The notes under the pieces are model-generated. The model saw nothing but the letters and a program-made list of their open reading frames with translations. It was not told the DNA's origin and searched no databases. The translations under genes and the position numbers were made by a program. A stretch of DNA of 64,000 nucleotides from an uncultured Oscillospiraceae bacterium (GTDB lineage: Bacteria > Bacillota > Clostridia > Oscillospirales > Oscillospiraceae). Numbering within the stretch: the first letter of the stretch is position 1; the number at the start of each line of letters is the position of its first letter. Positions 7,985 through 15,708 of this stretch are shown here, in pieces. The DNA lies in assembly GCA_934573735.1 (NCBI GenBank), contig CAKTMC010000001.1, positions 248,001 through 312,000 on the forward strand, read 5' to 3'.

Positions 7985-8905
7985 ATGCTTAATAAGTATC
8001 TTGACGTAGCGCCCGAGGTTCAGGCCGCACTTGACGCCGGCAAGCCCGTTGTAGCGCTCGAGAGCACCATAATTTCCCACGGCATGCCCTATCCCAAGAA
8101 CGTTGAGACCGCTATGCTCGTTGAAAAGACCATACGCGAAAACGGCGCAGTCCCCGCGACCATCGCCGTAATCGGCGGCCGCCTCAAGGCGGGACTCAGC
8201 TATGAAGAAATAGAGCGTCTCGGTAAGGCGGGTCACGATGTCGCAAAGGCCAGCCGCCGCGACCTGCCCGCGCTTGTTGCCCGCGGACTCGACGGCGCCA
8301 CCACCGTTACGACCACGATGATCATCGCCCACATGGCGGGCATAAACATCTTTGCCACCGGCGGCATCGGCGGCGTACACCGCGGCGCGGAGACCACGAT
8401 GGACATCTCCGCAGACCTGGAGGAGCTGGCACAGACCCCGGTCATGGTCGTCTGCGCGGGCGCAAAGTCCATTCTTGACCTCGGGCTTACGCTTGAGTAT
8501 CTTGAGACCAAGGGCGTTCCCGTCATCGGCTACGGCACGGGCGAGCTTCCCGCCTTCTATACCCGTCACAGCGGCTACAGCGTTGACTACCGCGTTGACA
8601 GTCCCGAGGAGCTTGCGGATATGTTCCGTGCCCAGCGCGGGCTTGAGTTCAAGGGCGGTATGCTCGTCACAAATCCCATCCCCGAGGAATACTCGATGGA
8701 TAAGGCGGTCATCGACAAGGCCATTGAGCAGGCGCTTGCCGAGTGCAAGGAAAAGGGCGTACACGGCAAGGAGACGACTCCCTTCCTGCTTGCCCGCGTT
8801 GTTGAGCTCACCGGCGGCGACAGCCTTGAGAGCAATATTCAGCTCGTGCTGAACAATGCCCGCCTCGCAGCCCGCACCGCCTGCGCGCTCGTAAAAAAGA
8901 TATAA
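7985..8905 (+). CDS. psuG: Pseudouridine-5'-phosphate glycosidase
   Basis: Reversibly splits pseudouridine 5'-phosphate into uracil and ribose 5-phosphate. The 306-residue length and the family signatures ALESTIISHGMPYP (residues 20-33), GGIGGVHRG, a SADLEEL-type segment and VCAGAKSILD are all present and full length. AAAGGAG precedes the ATG. A pseudouridine kinase (psuK) usually sits beside it, but none is found here, so the kinase must be elsewhere. The stop codon lies 5 bases before copy A of the dispersed repeat. Confidence 0.93.
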   Translation: MLNKYLDVAPEVQAALDAGKPVVALESTIISHGMPYPKNVETAMLVEKTIRENGAVPATIAVIGGRLKAGLSYEEIERLGKAGHDVAKASRRDLPALVARGLDGATTVTTTMIIAHMAGINIFATGGIGGVHRGAETTMDISADLEELAQTPVMVVCAGAKSILDLGLTLEYLETKGVPVIGYGTGELPAFYTRHSGYSVDYRVDSPEELADMFRAQRGLEFKGGMLVTNPIPEEYSMDKAVIDKAIEQALAECKEKGVHGKETTPFLLARVVELTGGDSLESNIQLVLNNARLAARTACALVKKI

Positions 8906-8910
8906 TGAGG

Positions 8911-9066
8911 CTGTAGACAAAGCTGTCGGCAATGTATAGAATTGCATGGGGAGAGTGCAGAGAGGGGACGGGAGTCCCCTTTCTGCGTTCAATCCGAGCT
9001 TATTCAGGAGTGTTTTTGAATACTCCTGAATAAGTTATCAAGGCGTCGAACTTTGTCGACGCCTTG
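8911..9066 (+). repeat. Dispersed hairpin repeat, copy A
   Basis: A 156-bp non-coding element, one of four. It begins CTGTAGACAAAGCTGTC and ends GTCGACGCCTTG. Inside are a GC-rich hairpin at 8957-8986 (stem GAGGGGAC/GTCCCCTT with G-T pairs), a perfect 13-bp hairpin CTTATTCAGGAGT/ACTCCTGAATAAG at 8999-9034, and a 15-bp hairpin around TCAAGGCGTCGA at 9035-9070. The flanks ATATAATGA (8900-8908) and TCATTATAT (9071-9079) are perfect inverted repeats. No start codon plus ribosome site is credible inside it. Confidence 0.95.
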
Positions 9067-9080
9067 ATAATCATTATATT

Positions 9081-9120
9081 CCCCGGCGAAGCAGCTTAAT
9101 TCTGCCCGCCGGGGCTTTTC
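9081..9120 (+). terminator. Terminator downstream of psuG
   Basis: CCCCGGCG (9081-9088) pairs with CGCCGGGG (9107-9114), an inner GCAG/CTGC continues the stem, and CTTTTC follows on the plus strand. It is displaced from psuG by the inserted repeat. Confidence 0.75.
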
Positions 9121-9143
9121 ATACGGTATATGGCTTATATAGC

Positions 9144-9184
9144 AAAATCTGCGGGCTGCCTTTTGGGGACAGTCCGCAGATTTT
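9144..9184 (-). terminator. Terminator of the iscR-nifS-nifU genes
   Basis: AAAATCTGCGG and CCGCAGATTTT form an 11-bp stem with an inner CTG/CAG extension. It lies about 40 bp beyond the nifU stop on the minus strand. Confidence 0.65.
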
Positions 9185-9226
9185 CGAGGGGATAAAAGAT
9201 GTAACAATATTAGGCTTGCCGGGAAA

Positions 9227-9658
9227 TCATTCGTCGTGGCAGTGCTCGCAGTCGTGAATTTTGAACTGCTCGGGGTCGTAGGCTATGCCGTTTTTGTCGT
9301 AGTAATCCTTGACGGCGGCGCGAACGGCCTCCTCGGCCAGAACGGAACAGTGGATTTTATGGGTGGGCAGACCGTCCAGAGCCTCAACGACCGCCTTGTT
9401 GGAAAGCTCCAGCGCCTCGCTGATGGGCTTGCCCTTGATAAGCTCGGTTGCCATGGAGCTGGTGGCTATTGCGCTGCCGCAGCCGAAGGTGTTGAACTTG
9501 CAGTCGGTAATGACGCCGTCCTTGACCTTTATATACATACGCATGATGTCGCCGCACTTGGCGTTGCCGACTTCGCCTATGCCGTCAGCATCGTCAATCT
9601 TGCCGACATTGCGGGGATGCTGAAAATGATCCATAACCTTATCGCTGTAAAGTGCCAT
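9227..9658 (-). CDS. nifU: Fe-S cluster assembly scaffold NifU/IscU
   Basis: A 143-residue IscU-type scaffold on which new [2Fe-2S] and [4Fe-4S] clusters are built. The three ligand cysteines are at C35 (NAKCGD), C60 (TFGCGSAIA) and C104 (KIHCSVLAEEA), with the conserved D37. A C-terminal extension of about 30 residues ending CEHCHDE carries two more cysteines, as seen in clostridial NifU-like proteins. AGGAGG precedes the ATG. It follows nifS by 48 bp and receives sulfur from it. Confidence 0.94.
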   Translation of the reverse strand: MALYSDKVMDHFQHPRNVGKIDDADGIGEVGNAKCGDIMRMYIKVKDGVITDCKFNTFGCGSAIATSSMATELIKGKPISEALELSNKAVVEALDGLPTHKIHCSVLAEEAVRAAVKDYYDKNGIAYDPEQFKIHDCEHCHDE

Positions 9659-9706
9659 GATTAGTTCCTCCTGTTTATAGCTTATCGCTTCGTTATTTAT
9701 TATAAA

Positions 9707-10894
9707 TCAGATAAGATGCTTGCGCTCGCCCTTTTCAAGCTCGTCCCAGACCGGGGACATATTGCGCAGATATTCAACAACCTCGGGCACGACCTTGATG
9801 ATGTGGTCAATCTCCTCCATGGTGTTATATTCTCCGATGGAGAGACGCAGAGAGCCGTGCGCGACCTCGTGCGGCAGACCGAGCGACAGCAGCACATGGC
9901 TGGGGTCGAGGGAGCCGGAGGTGCAGGCGCTGCCGGAGGAGGCGCAGATGCCGTTATTGTCGAGCATCAGCAGCAGGCTCTCGCCCTCGATGCCCTCAAA
10001 GCACATATTGACCGTGCCGGGAACGTGATGCTCAAGGCTGCCGTTTATCTTGCTGTGCGGTATCTTCGACAGCTCCGCAAACAGCTTGTCGCGCATGGGG
10101 ATGATCTTGGCGGTGTTAGCCTCGATATTATCGCAGGACTCCTTCAGAGCCGCCGCCATTGCGACTATACCCGCCATATTCTCGGTGCCGGCGCGCCTGC
10201 CGCGCTCCTGTGCGCCGCCCTCGATGAGAGGAAGCAGAGGAACGTTGCGCTTTACATACAGTGCGCCAACGCCCTTGGGCGCGTGGAACTTATGACCGGA
10301 CATGGAAAGCATATCAATATTCATGGCCTTGACGTCGATGGGCATATGACCCGCAGCCTGAACCGCGTCGGTATGGAAGGGAACGCCGCGCTCACGGCAT
10401 ACGGCGCCTATCTCGGCGATGGGCTGCACGGTGCCTATCTCGTTATTTGCAAACATGATGGTGACAAGACATGTGTCCTCGCGGATAGCCTCGCGCAGCT
10501 CGTCCACACGGACAATGCCGTCCTCGTGAACGTCCAGCAGCGTGACCTCCCAGCCCTCTTTTTCGAGCCGCTTGAGCGTGTGCAGCACGGCATGATGCTC
10601 AAACTTGGAGGAGATTATGTGCTTTTTGCCCTTCTTCGCGCCAAGCTTTGCCGCAGATACGATGGCCTGATTGTCGGCCTCACTGCCGCCGGAGGTGAAG
10701 TATATCTCACGCGGCTCGGCGTTAATGCACTCGGCGACCATCGCTCTCGCCTTGGCGAGATCCTCGGTGACCTCCTGAGCAAATGCGTAGAGGCTGGAGG
10801 GGTTGCCGTACTTCTCGGTGAGGTAGGGCATCATTGCGTCACGCGCGGTCTTGCTGACGCAGGTGGTGGCTGCATTATCGGCATATACAAACAT
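9707..10894 (-). CDS. nifS: Cysteine desulfurase
   Basis: A 395-residue PLP enzyme that moves sulfur from cysteine to the NifU scaffold. Visible features are YADNAATT at the start, the PLP lysine K202 in SGHKFHAPKG, and the catalytic cysteine C324 in GSACTSGSLDPSH within a long active-site loop. The long loop places it in the NifS/IscS class. It lies between the Rrf2 regulator and nifU on one strand; an inverted repeat at 10945-10970 precedes it, so it may be separately controlled by the regulator. Confidence 0.95.
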   Translation of the reverse strand: MFVYADNAATTCVSKTARDAMMPYLTEKYGNPSSLYAFAQEVTEDLAKARAMVAECINAEPREIYFTSGGSEADNQAIVSAAKLGAKKGKKHIISSKFEHHAVLHTLKRLEKEGWEVTLLDVHEDGIVRVDELREAIREDTCLVTIMFANNEIGTVQPIAEIGAVCRERGVPFHTDAVQAAGHMPIDVKAMNIDMLSMSGHKFHAPKGVGALYVKRNVPLLPLIEGGAQERGRRAGTENMAGIVAMAAALKESCDNIEANTAKIIPMRDKLFAELSKIPHSKINGSLEHHVPGTVNMCFEGIEGESLLLMLDNNGICASSGSACTSGSLDPSHVLLSLGLPHEVAHGSLRLSIGEYNTMEEIDHIIKVVPEVVEYLRNMSPVWDELEKGERKHLI

Positions 10895-10944
10895 AGCTTT
10901 AATTCCTTTCTATGCTATAAATTCAAGAAATCCGGGGCTATTTA

Positions 10945-10970
10945 TATTCCCTATCATTTCAATAGGAATT
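10945..10970. promoter_or_regulatory. Candidate Rrf2/IscR operator upstream of nifS
   Basis: ATTCCCTAT (10946-10954) and ATAGGAATT (10962-10970) form an inverted repeat just before nifS. The same half-site AATTCCTAT/ATAGGAATT occurs twice before the regulator gene (11470-11510), which makes it a good candidate binding site. Confidence 0.5.
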
Positions 10971-10981
10971 ATACCACAGCT

Positions 10982-11422
10982 TTACTCGTTGTCAACATTT
11001 TTCTTTTCGCGCCACTTGTCGCCGCTGAGCAGATCCGCCAGACTCACGGTATCAAGATAGGCGTTTGTGATATCGTCAAGCTCCTTCCACATCGGGACCG
11101 TCAGGCAGCTCCCCGCATGGTCGCAGTTTATGCTGCCGTCCTTGATGCAGGAGACGGGCGCAAGATTATCCTCGATGCTGTGCAGTATCATGCCTACGGT
11201 GTATTCCTCCGGGCTGCGGTTGAGCTTATAGCCGCCCTCCTTGCCCCGTATGCTGTCCACAAGCTCCGCCTTTTTCAGGCAGCCGACTATCATCTCAAGA
11301 TATTTCATTGAAATGGCCTGCCGGTCGGCAATGGTTTTAAGCGAAATGAAGCCGTCGTCCGGATGCTGGGCAAGGTCGATCATGACCATCAGCGCATATC
11401 GGCCTTTGCTTGTTACATTCAT
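10982..11422 (-). CDS. iscR: Rrf2 family transcriptional regulator, IscR-like
   Basis: A 146-residue winged-helix regulator: MNVTSKGRYALMVMIDLA at the start, recognition-helix region SMKYLEMIVGCLKKAELV, and the wing GKEGGYKL. Three cysteines C92, C100 and C106 have the spacing of the [2Fe-2S] ligands of IscR. Start ATG 11422 has AGGAG 7 bases upstream; an upstream in-frame start at 11440 lacks a site. Encoded directly ahead of nifS and nifU, it probably senses Fe-S status and represses the operon and itself. Confidence 0.9.
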   Translation of the reverse strand: MNVTSKGRYALMVMIDLAQHPDDGFISLKTIADRQAISMKYLEMIVGCLKKAELVDSIRGKEGGYKLNRSPEEYTVGMILHSIEDNLAPVSCIKDGSINCDHAGSCLTVPMWKELDDITNAYLDTVSLADLLSGDKWREKKNVDNE

Positions 11423-11469
11423 TATAAATCTCCTAAACAATACTCCTGTGGTTGAAATTAGTCGTCTCT

Positions 11470-11510
11470 AATTCCTATGGATTTAATTTACCATAAACTT
11501 TATAGGAATT
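11470..11510. promoter_or_regulatory. Paired ATAGGAATT half-sites upstream of iscR
   Basis: AATTCCTAT (11470-11478) and ATAGGAATT (11502-11510) are perfect inverted copies in the iscR promoter region and match the repeat before nifS. Autoregulation is inferred. Confidence 0.5.
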
Positions 11511-11579
11511 AAATAGGCAGATGCAAATATTATGACCAAATGCTGTGCAAAATTTGCACAAGGCCGCTCGAAAAACTTC

Positions 11580-11607
11580 TTGCTTTATTTCGCTAATGTG
11601 ATATCAT
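11580..11607 (+). promoter_or_regulatory. Promoter of the amino-acid ABC transporter
   Basis: TTGCTT (11580-11585) and TATCAT (11602-11607) are 16 bp apart, about 34 bp before the start codon. Confidence 0.55.
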
Positions 11608-11641
11608 ACTACCATAGTAAATTACCCGGAGGGATCATAAA

Positions 11642-12433
11642 ATGACTATAAAAAAGCTTTTTACAATAGTGCTTGCACTCAGCATGGTATTCGCCCTCTG
11701 CGCCTGCGGCAAGAGCGCCGATACGGGCAGCGACCTCAAGTATATTCAGGACAAGGGGACTCTGATAGTCGGCATCACGGACTTTGCACCGATGGACTAT
11801 AAGGACGGCTCCGGCGAGTGGATAGGCTTTGACGCAGACATGGCAAAGGCCTTCGCCGAGTATATCGGGGTCAAGGCGGATTTCGTCGAGATAAACTGGG
11901 ACAACAAGCTGCTCGAGCTAAACGCCAAGAGCATTGACTGCGTCTGGAACGGCATGACCCTGACCGACGAGGTCACAAAGACCATGAGCTGCACCGACGC
12001 TTACTGCAATAACGCTCAGGTCGTTGTCGTAAACGCCGACGCTGCGGACAAGTATCAGGACGTGGACAGTCTCAAGGAGCTGAACTTTGCGGTCGAGTCC
12101 GGCTCTGCCGGTGAAGCCGCCGCGACCGAGGCCGGACTGAGCTACACCGCAGTGCTGACTCAGGCGGACGCGCTGATGGAGGTCTCCGCCGGCACCTCCG
12201 ACGCCTGCATCATCGACCTTTTGATGGCGGGCGCGATGATAGGCGAGGGCACGAGCTACCCGAGCCTGACATACACCGTTGCACTCACAAGCGAAAAGTA
12301 CGGCGTAGGCTTCCGCTCCGGCAGTGACCTTGCGGCAAAATTTGCGGAGTTTTACAAGGCCGCCTGCGCCGACGGCAGCGTCATGGAAACCGCCAAGGAA
12401 TACGGCGTACAGGAATCCGTCATTCTCCCCTGA
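11642..12433 (+). CDS. Amino-acid ABC transporter substrate-binding lipoprotein
   Basis: A 263-residue type 3 periplasmic-binding-fold protein. The lipobox FALCAC puts the lipidated cysteine at C22. The mature part opens with LIVGITDFAPMDYKDGSGEWIGFDADMA in the manner of polar amino-acid receptors and continues with a WNGMTLTDE hinge and SGSAGE ligand loop. GGAGGG lies upstream of the ATG. It heads a three-gene transporter; a stem-loop at 12453-12476 separates it from the permease and may keep receptor transcript more abundant. Substrate not resolvable between cystine, glutamine and other polar amino acids. Confidence 0.9.
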   Translation: MTIKKLFTIVLALSMVFALCACGKSADTGSDLKYIQDKGTLIVGITDFAPMDYKDGSGEWIGFDADMAKAFAEYIGVKADFVEINWDNKLLELNAKSIDCVWNGMTLTDEVTKTMSCTDAYCNNAQVVVVNADAADKYQDVDSLKELNFAVESGSAGEAAATEAGLSYTAVLTQADALMEVSAGTSDACIIDLLMAGAMIGEGTSYPSLTYTVALTSEKYGVGFRSGSDLAAKFAEFYKAACADGSVMETAKEYGVQESVILP

Positions 12434-12452
12434 GCATTAACGCTTAACAGTA

Positions 12453-12476
12453 CAAGCTCCCCCACCGGGGAGCTTG
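12453..12476 (+). terminator. Intergenic stem-loop between receptor and permease genes
   Basis: CAAGCTCCCC and GGGGAGCTTG form a perfect 10-bp stem with a CACC loop. No immediate T-run follows, so it is more likely a partial terminator or an mRNA-stabilising hairpin. Confidence 0.6.
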
Positions 12477-12509
12477 CTGTGTCGATAAATATTTTTTCCG
12501 AGGTCTGAT

Positions 12510-13166
12510 ATGTTCCAAACCGTTCTATCTTCACTTAATCAGGGCTTTTTGAAATCCCTTGAAATATTCGCTCTGACTCTGGCGGGAGCCATTCCGCTCG
12601 GGCTGCTTATATCCTTCGGCTCGATGAGTCGGGCAAGACTGCTGCAATACCCGGTGAAGCTCATCGTCTGGGTGGTGCGCGGTACGCCCCTGATGCTCCA
12701 GCTTCTTATTATATACTACGGTCCCGGAATGCTCCTCGGCAATAACTGGTGGGGCAGCGGCAGCGCGGGGCGCTTTGTCGCCGCCATCGTGACCTTTATA
12801 TTCAACTATGCCTGCTACTTCTCGGAGATATTCCGCGGCGGCATTGAGGGCGTGCCCAAGGGTCAGAACGAAGCGGGTCAGGTCTTGGGCATGACCAAGG
12901 CGCAGATTTTTTTCAAGGTCACGCTCATGCAGGTCATAAAGCGCATAGTCCCGCCCATCGGCAACGAGATAATAACGCTCGTCAAGGACACCTCGCTTGT
13001 CCGTGTCATCGCGGTGTACGAGATAATGTGGAACGGTGAGCGCTTTATCAAGCAGGGTATAATATGGCCGCTGTTTTTCACGGGAGTGTATTACCTGCTT
13101 TTCAGCGGCATACTGACGCTGCTGCTCGGCAGGCTCGAAAAGAAGCTAGATTATTTCAAGGTGTGA
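12510..13166 (+). CDS. Amino-acid ABC transporter permease
   Basis: A 218-residue HisM/GlnP-type inner-membrane subunit with about five helices. The EAA loop that docks to the ATPase reads GQNEAGQVLGMTKAQIFFKVTLMQ at about residues 115-138 (EAGQVLG core). The N-terminus carries the usual L-x-G-x-x-x-S-L-E segment. GAGGT lies 6 bases before the ATG. It is followed after 9 bp by the ATPase. Confidence 0.92.
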   Translation: MFQTVLSSLNQGFLKSLEIFALTLAGAIPLGLLISFGSMSRARLLQYPVKLIVWVVRGTPLMLQLLIIYYGPGMLLGNNWWGSGSAGRFVAAIVTFIFNYACYFSEIFRGGIEGVPKGQNEAGQVLGMTKAQIFFKVTLMQVIKRIVPPIGNEIITLVKDTSLVRVIAVYEIMWNGERFIKQGIIWPLFFTGVYYLLFSGILTLLLGRLEKKLDYFKV

Positions 13167-13175
13167 GGTGTGGAC

Positions 13176-13958
13176 ATGGCTTTGCTTGAGGTAAAAAATC
13201 TATATAAGAGCTTTGACTCGCTCCAGGTCCTGCGCGGCATCAGCTTTTCAATGGAGCAGGGCGAGACGCTGTCCGTCATCGGTCCCTCCGGTGGCGGAAA
13301 AACGACGCTGCTGCGCTGCATGAATTTTTTAGGGCTTCCGGACGGCGGCAGCATATCCGTAAACGGCGAGACACTGTTCGACTCGGAAAGCGGCAAAAAG
13401 CTGAGCGATGCGGATATTCGCCGCAACAGACTGCACTTCGGGCTTGTGTTCCAGAGCTTCAACCTGTTTCCGCAGTACACGGCGCTCGAGAACGTCATGC
13501 TTGCCCCGCGGCTTCAGGCCAAGGAGCGCCCGGACTTCCGCACGGATAAAAAGGCGATTTATGCGGACATACGCGAAAAAAGCCTTGAGCTGCTGGCACG
13601 GGTCGGGCTTGCGGACAAGCTGGACTTTTATCCGCATCAGCTCTCCGGCGGGCAGCAGCAGCGTGTCGCCATCGCCCGCGCCCTTGCCTTAAAGCCCGAG
13701 GTGCTGTTTTTTGACGAGCCCACCTCCGCGCTTGACCCGGAGCTGACCGGCGAGGTGCTCAATGTCATAAAGCAGCTTGCGGCGGAGAAGATGACGATGC
13801 TCATCGTCACGCATGAGATGAGCTTTGCCGAGGCGGTGTCCGATAAGGTCATTTTTATGGACGGCGGCACGATAGTGGAGCAGGGCACGCCGCAGCAGAT
13901 ATTCCGCGAAACACGCGAGGAGCGGACAAAGCAGTTTTTGCGTGTGCTTGAAAAATGA
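13176..13958 (+). CDS. Amino-acid ABC transporter ATP-binding protein
   Basis: A 260-residue ATPase with Walker A GPSGGGKTT, Q-loop FQSFNLFPQYT, signature LSGGQQQRVAIARAL, Walker B VLFFDEPTSALDPEL and the switch histidine in VTHEMSFA. All residues needed for ATP hydrolysis are intact. ATG 13176 is chosen as start because GAGGTG (13165-13170) lies 5 bases upstream; the in-frame GTG at 13170 falls within that site. It closes the transporter operon before a terminator. A lysine- and aspartate-rich insert between Q-loop and signature is typical of the clostridial members. Confidence 0.93.
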   Translation: MALLEVKNLYKSFDSLQVLRGISFSMEQGETLSVIGPSGGGKTTLLRCMNFLGLPDGGSISVNGETLFDSESGKKLSDADIRRNRLHFGLVFQSFNLFPQYTALENVMLAPRLQAKERPDFRTDKKAIYADIREKSLELLARVGLADKLDFYPHQLSGGQQQRVAIARALALKPEVLFFDEPTSALDPELTGEVLNVIKQLAAEKMTMLIVTHEMSFAEAVSDKVIFMDGGTIVEQGTPQQIFRETREERTKQFLRVLEK

Positions 13959-13964
13959 AGAAAC

Positions 13965-14003
13965 CGGCTCAGGTGTCACTATTCCGGCATTTGAGCCGAT
14001 TTT
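13965..14003 (+). terminator. Terminator of the amino-acid transporter operon
   Basis: CGGCTCA (13965-13971) pairs with TGAGCCG (13992-13998), followed by ATTTTTTG. Confidence 0.8.
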
Positions 14004-14130
14004 TTGATGTTAAATCCTCGCCTGGGTAAAATATTTCTCTCTTAGGGCAAAAAAAGCTTGACTTTATGTGTCCCATGAATTATAATAAGCAAGCTGTTAA
14101 TTTAATATATATTTGTAATTGAGCAAATAC

Positions 14131-14222
14131 GGAGAAGTCGCGTAGTTGGTCGAGCGCGCACGATTGGAAATCGTGTATACCCCATAAGGGTATCAAGGGT
14201 TCGAATCCCTTCTTCTCCGCCA
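14131..14222 (+). tRNA. tRNA-Ser (anticodon GGA)
   Basis: The acceptor arms GGAGAAG and CTTCTCC pair perfectly. The anticodon stem CACGA/TCGTG encloses TTGGAAA with anticodon GGA. A class II variable arm (ATACCC...GGGTAT) and the T arm AAGGG-TTCGAAT-CCCTT follow, then discriminator G and an encoded CCA. The extended variable arm confirms a serine tRNA of 92 nt including CCA. Confidence 0.97.
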
Positions 14223-14224
14223 GT

Positions 14225-14265
14225 AAAGCACAGTAATTCAAAAAGAATTGCCGTGCTTTTTATTT
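14225..14265 (+). terminator. Terminator of the tRNA-Ser gene
   Basis: AAAGCAC...TAATTC pairs with GAATT...GTGCTTT around an AAAAA loop, followed by TTTATTTT. It overlaps the promoter of the next gene. Confidence 0.8.
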
Positions 14266-14276
14266 TGTGCTATGAT
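14248..14276 (+). promoter_or_regulatory. Promoter of the orphan gene at 14305
   Basis: TTGCCG (14248-14253) and TATGAT (14271-14276) are 17 bp apart. The -35 box lies within the descending arm of the tRNA terminator. Confidence 0.6.
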
Positions 14277-14304
14277 GAAAGCAGCCGAGGTAAGGAGGTC
14301 TTAT

Positions 14305-15000
14305 ATGAGACGATTTTGGGGCTTTTATCAAAACGAGTCGTACAGTGTAGGCTGTAGCGGCGCAAGCGTATATGTATTCGATAAAGAAGGAAAAGAGCTT
14401 GCAAGATTCAGAGATTTTCCTTATGCTTACAGCGCGGCTTTCATGCCGGGACATGATAATATCCTTGCCGTAAAATCCACAGACGGCGTTTTGGGCTTTT
14501 ACGACCTGAATTCCCTCTCCTTAATAAAAAAGATAAGAATCACACGCATAGGCGCACAGGACGGTGGTTTTGCCTTCTCGCCCGACGGCAGTCTGTTTTA
14601 TAATATTGAAGCTCCAGACTGCTCCACTCGCACCCAGCTTGGAGTATATGAGACAAAGACCTTCACCAAGATATCCACATTGTTTGCGGAGGATGAACGT
14701 CTGGTATTAAACGATATAGAATTTGATGCTGAAACACAGGCCTGTTACTTGTTGGGCTTTATGCGTGATGCTAAGCTCGGTGCATATGAGTATGGTTTTG
14801 TGGCGAGCTTAGATACCAAAGCCAACACGATACAAGGCCTTTATGCCATTGAGCAAAAGCTGCGTGATTACCTGCTCTCGTATAAAATATGGGAAAACTC
14901 CGGCTTTACGGAAAAAACGCTCGAATGGAGTCCGCTCAAGCATCTTGAGCATATAGAAAAAACAAGCATAAAAGCGGTTTATGAGGCGATGGATAAGTAA
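14305..15000 (+). CDS. Hypothetical protein with beta-propeller-like repeats
   Basis: A 231-residue soluble protein that I do not recognise. Short beta-strand blocks recur (SGASVYVFDKEGKELARF, HDNILAVKSTDGVLGFYDL, GGFAFSPDGSLFYNI), suggestive of WD40- or YVTN-like propeller blades. No signal peptide or membrane segment is seen. ATG 14305 has AAGGAGG 6 bases upstream and follows the promoter at 14248-14276. Base composition is visibly more AT-rich than the neighbouring genes. With the next gene it forms a small orphan pair directly behind a tRNA gene, which suggests acquisition. Confidence 0.75.
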   Translation: MRRFWGFYQNESYSVGCSGASVYVFDKEGKELARFRDFPYAYSAAFMPGHDNILAVKSTDGVLGFYDLNSLSLIKKIRITRIGAQDGGFAFSPDGSLFYNIEAPDCSTRTQLGVYETKTFTKISTLFAEDERLVLNDIEFDAETQACYLLGFMRDAKLGAYEYGFVASLDTKANTIQGLYAIEQKLRDYLLSYKIWENSGFTEKTLEWSPLKHLEHIEKTSIKAVYEAMDK

Positions 15001-15081
15001 CTTTGCTCAAGGCAGAGCCGAAACAAAGCATAGCGAAGCTATAGTTAGCCTAATGATTTGCAAGCATCGGAGGTGGGCATC

Positions 15082-15477
15082 TTGCTGTTTCATAGCTTCA
15101 ATAGCCCCGAGGAGCGCAGAGCCTTCGGCGGGTCTGCATTTATGGAAATACAGTTTTGCGATATGCCGCTCCAAGCACCGCTCAAAAGGATAGTGTCGCT
15201 TAATCATATCCGGCACTGGAGAAATGACTCTTTATATGTCCATGCTGATGACATGGAGATCTTTTATCAGGAATACAGCCGCATTTTTGACAGTGGGGTC
15301 TTCAGCAATTTGAAAACCGGTACGATTGATTTATTCGGGCTTAATTATTACTCGCCCGCTTTAATCGAGTCTGTTATAGAAAAGCTTGATAGAGAAGAGC
15401 CGAGGGATTATAAAGAGCTGATGGCATGGCTCGTCAAGTCGAGGGCGCATAACGGTGTTTATATTTTGGGGATATAA
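15082..15477 (+). CDS. Hypothetical small protein
   Basis: About 131 residues, soluble, not recognised. The start is taken as TTG 15082, because GGAGGTG (15069-15075) lies 6 bases upstream; in-frame starts further upstream lack a site. The sequence mixes aromatic and acidic residues with a segment HVHADDMEIFYQEYSRIF-like (starting SLYVHADDME), a pattern reminiscent of small immunity-type proteins, but that is only an impression. It lies 81 bp behind the orphan gene at 14305 and shares its lower G+C. A hairpin and repeat copy B follow. Confidence 0.65.
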   Translation: MLFHSFNSPEERRAFGGSAFMEIQFCDMPLQAPLKRIVSLNHIRHWRNDSLYVHADDMEIFYQEYSRIFDSGVFSNLKTGTIDLFGLNYYSPALIESVIEKLDREEPRDYKELMAWLVKSRAHNGVYILGI

Positions 15478-15518
15478 AATAATAGAGTGAGCCTTGAGCT
15501 GTCGGTATTTTCAAACGA

Positions 15519-15548
15519 AAATCCGCCGGAGAGATTCTCCGGCGGATT
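15519..15548. terminator. Terminator hairpin, left copy flanking repeat B
   Basis: AAATCCGCCGGAGAGATTCTCCGGCGGATT in two arms: AATCCGCCGGAGA pairs with TCTCCGGCGGATT. On the minus strand a TTTTCGTTT tract follows, so it can serve acpP. It is 29/30 identical to 15709-15738 on the other side of the repeat. Confidence 0.85.
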
Positions 15549-15704
15549 CAAGGCGTCGACAAAGTTTGACGCCTTGAAAACTTATTCAGGAGTATTCAAA
15601 AACACTCCCGAATAAGCTCGGATTGAACGCAGAAAGGGGACTCCCGTCCCCTCTCTGCACTCTCCCCATGCAATTCTATGCATTGCCGACAGCTTTGTCT
15701 ACAG
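15549..15704 (-). repeat. Dispersed hairpin repeat, copy B
   Basis: The same 156-bp element as copy A in reverse orientation. All three internal hairpins are kept, with a few substitutions (for example TCCCGAATAAG for TCCTGAATAAG). It is bounded directly by the left hairpin ending at 15548 and lies 4 bases from the right hairpin starting at 15709. Confidence 0.95.
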
Positions 15705-15708
15705 TCTG

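Noticed and set aside
9004..9207. Small reading frame within repeat A and its flank
   Set aside because: The same peptide appears at other repeat copies and depends only on the repeat sequence; no ribosome site.
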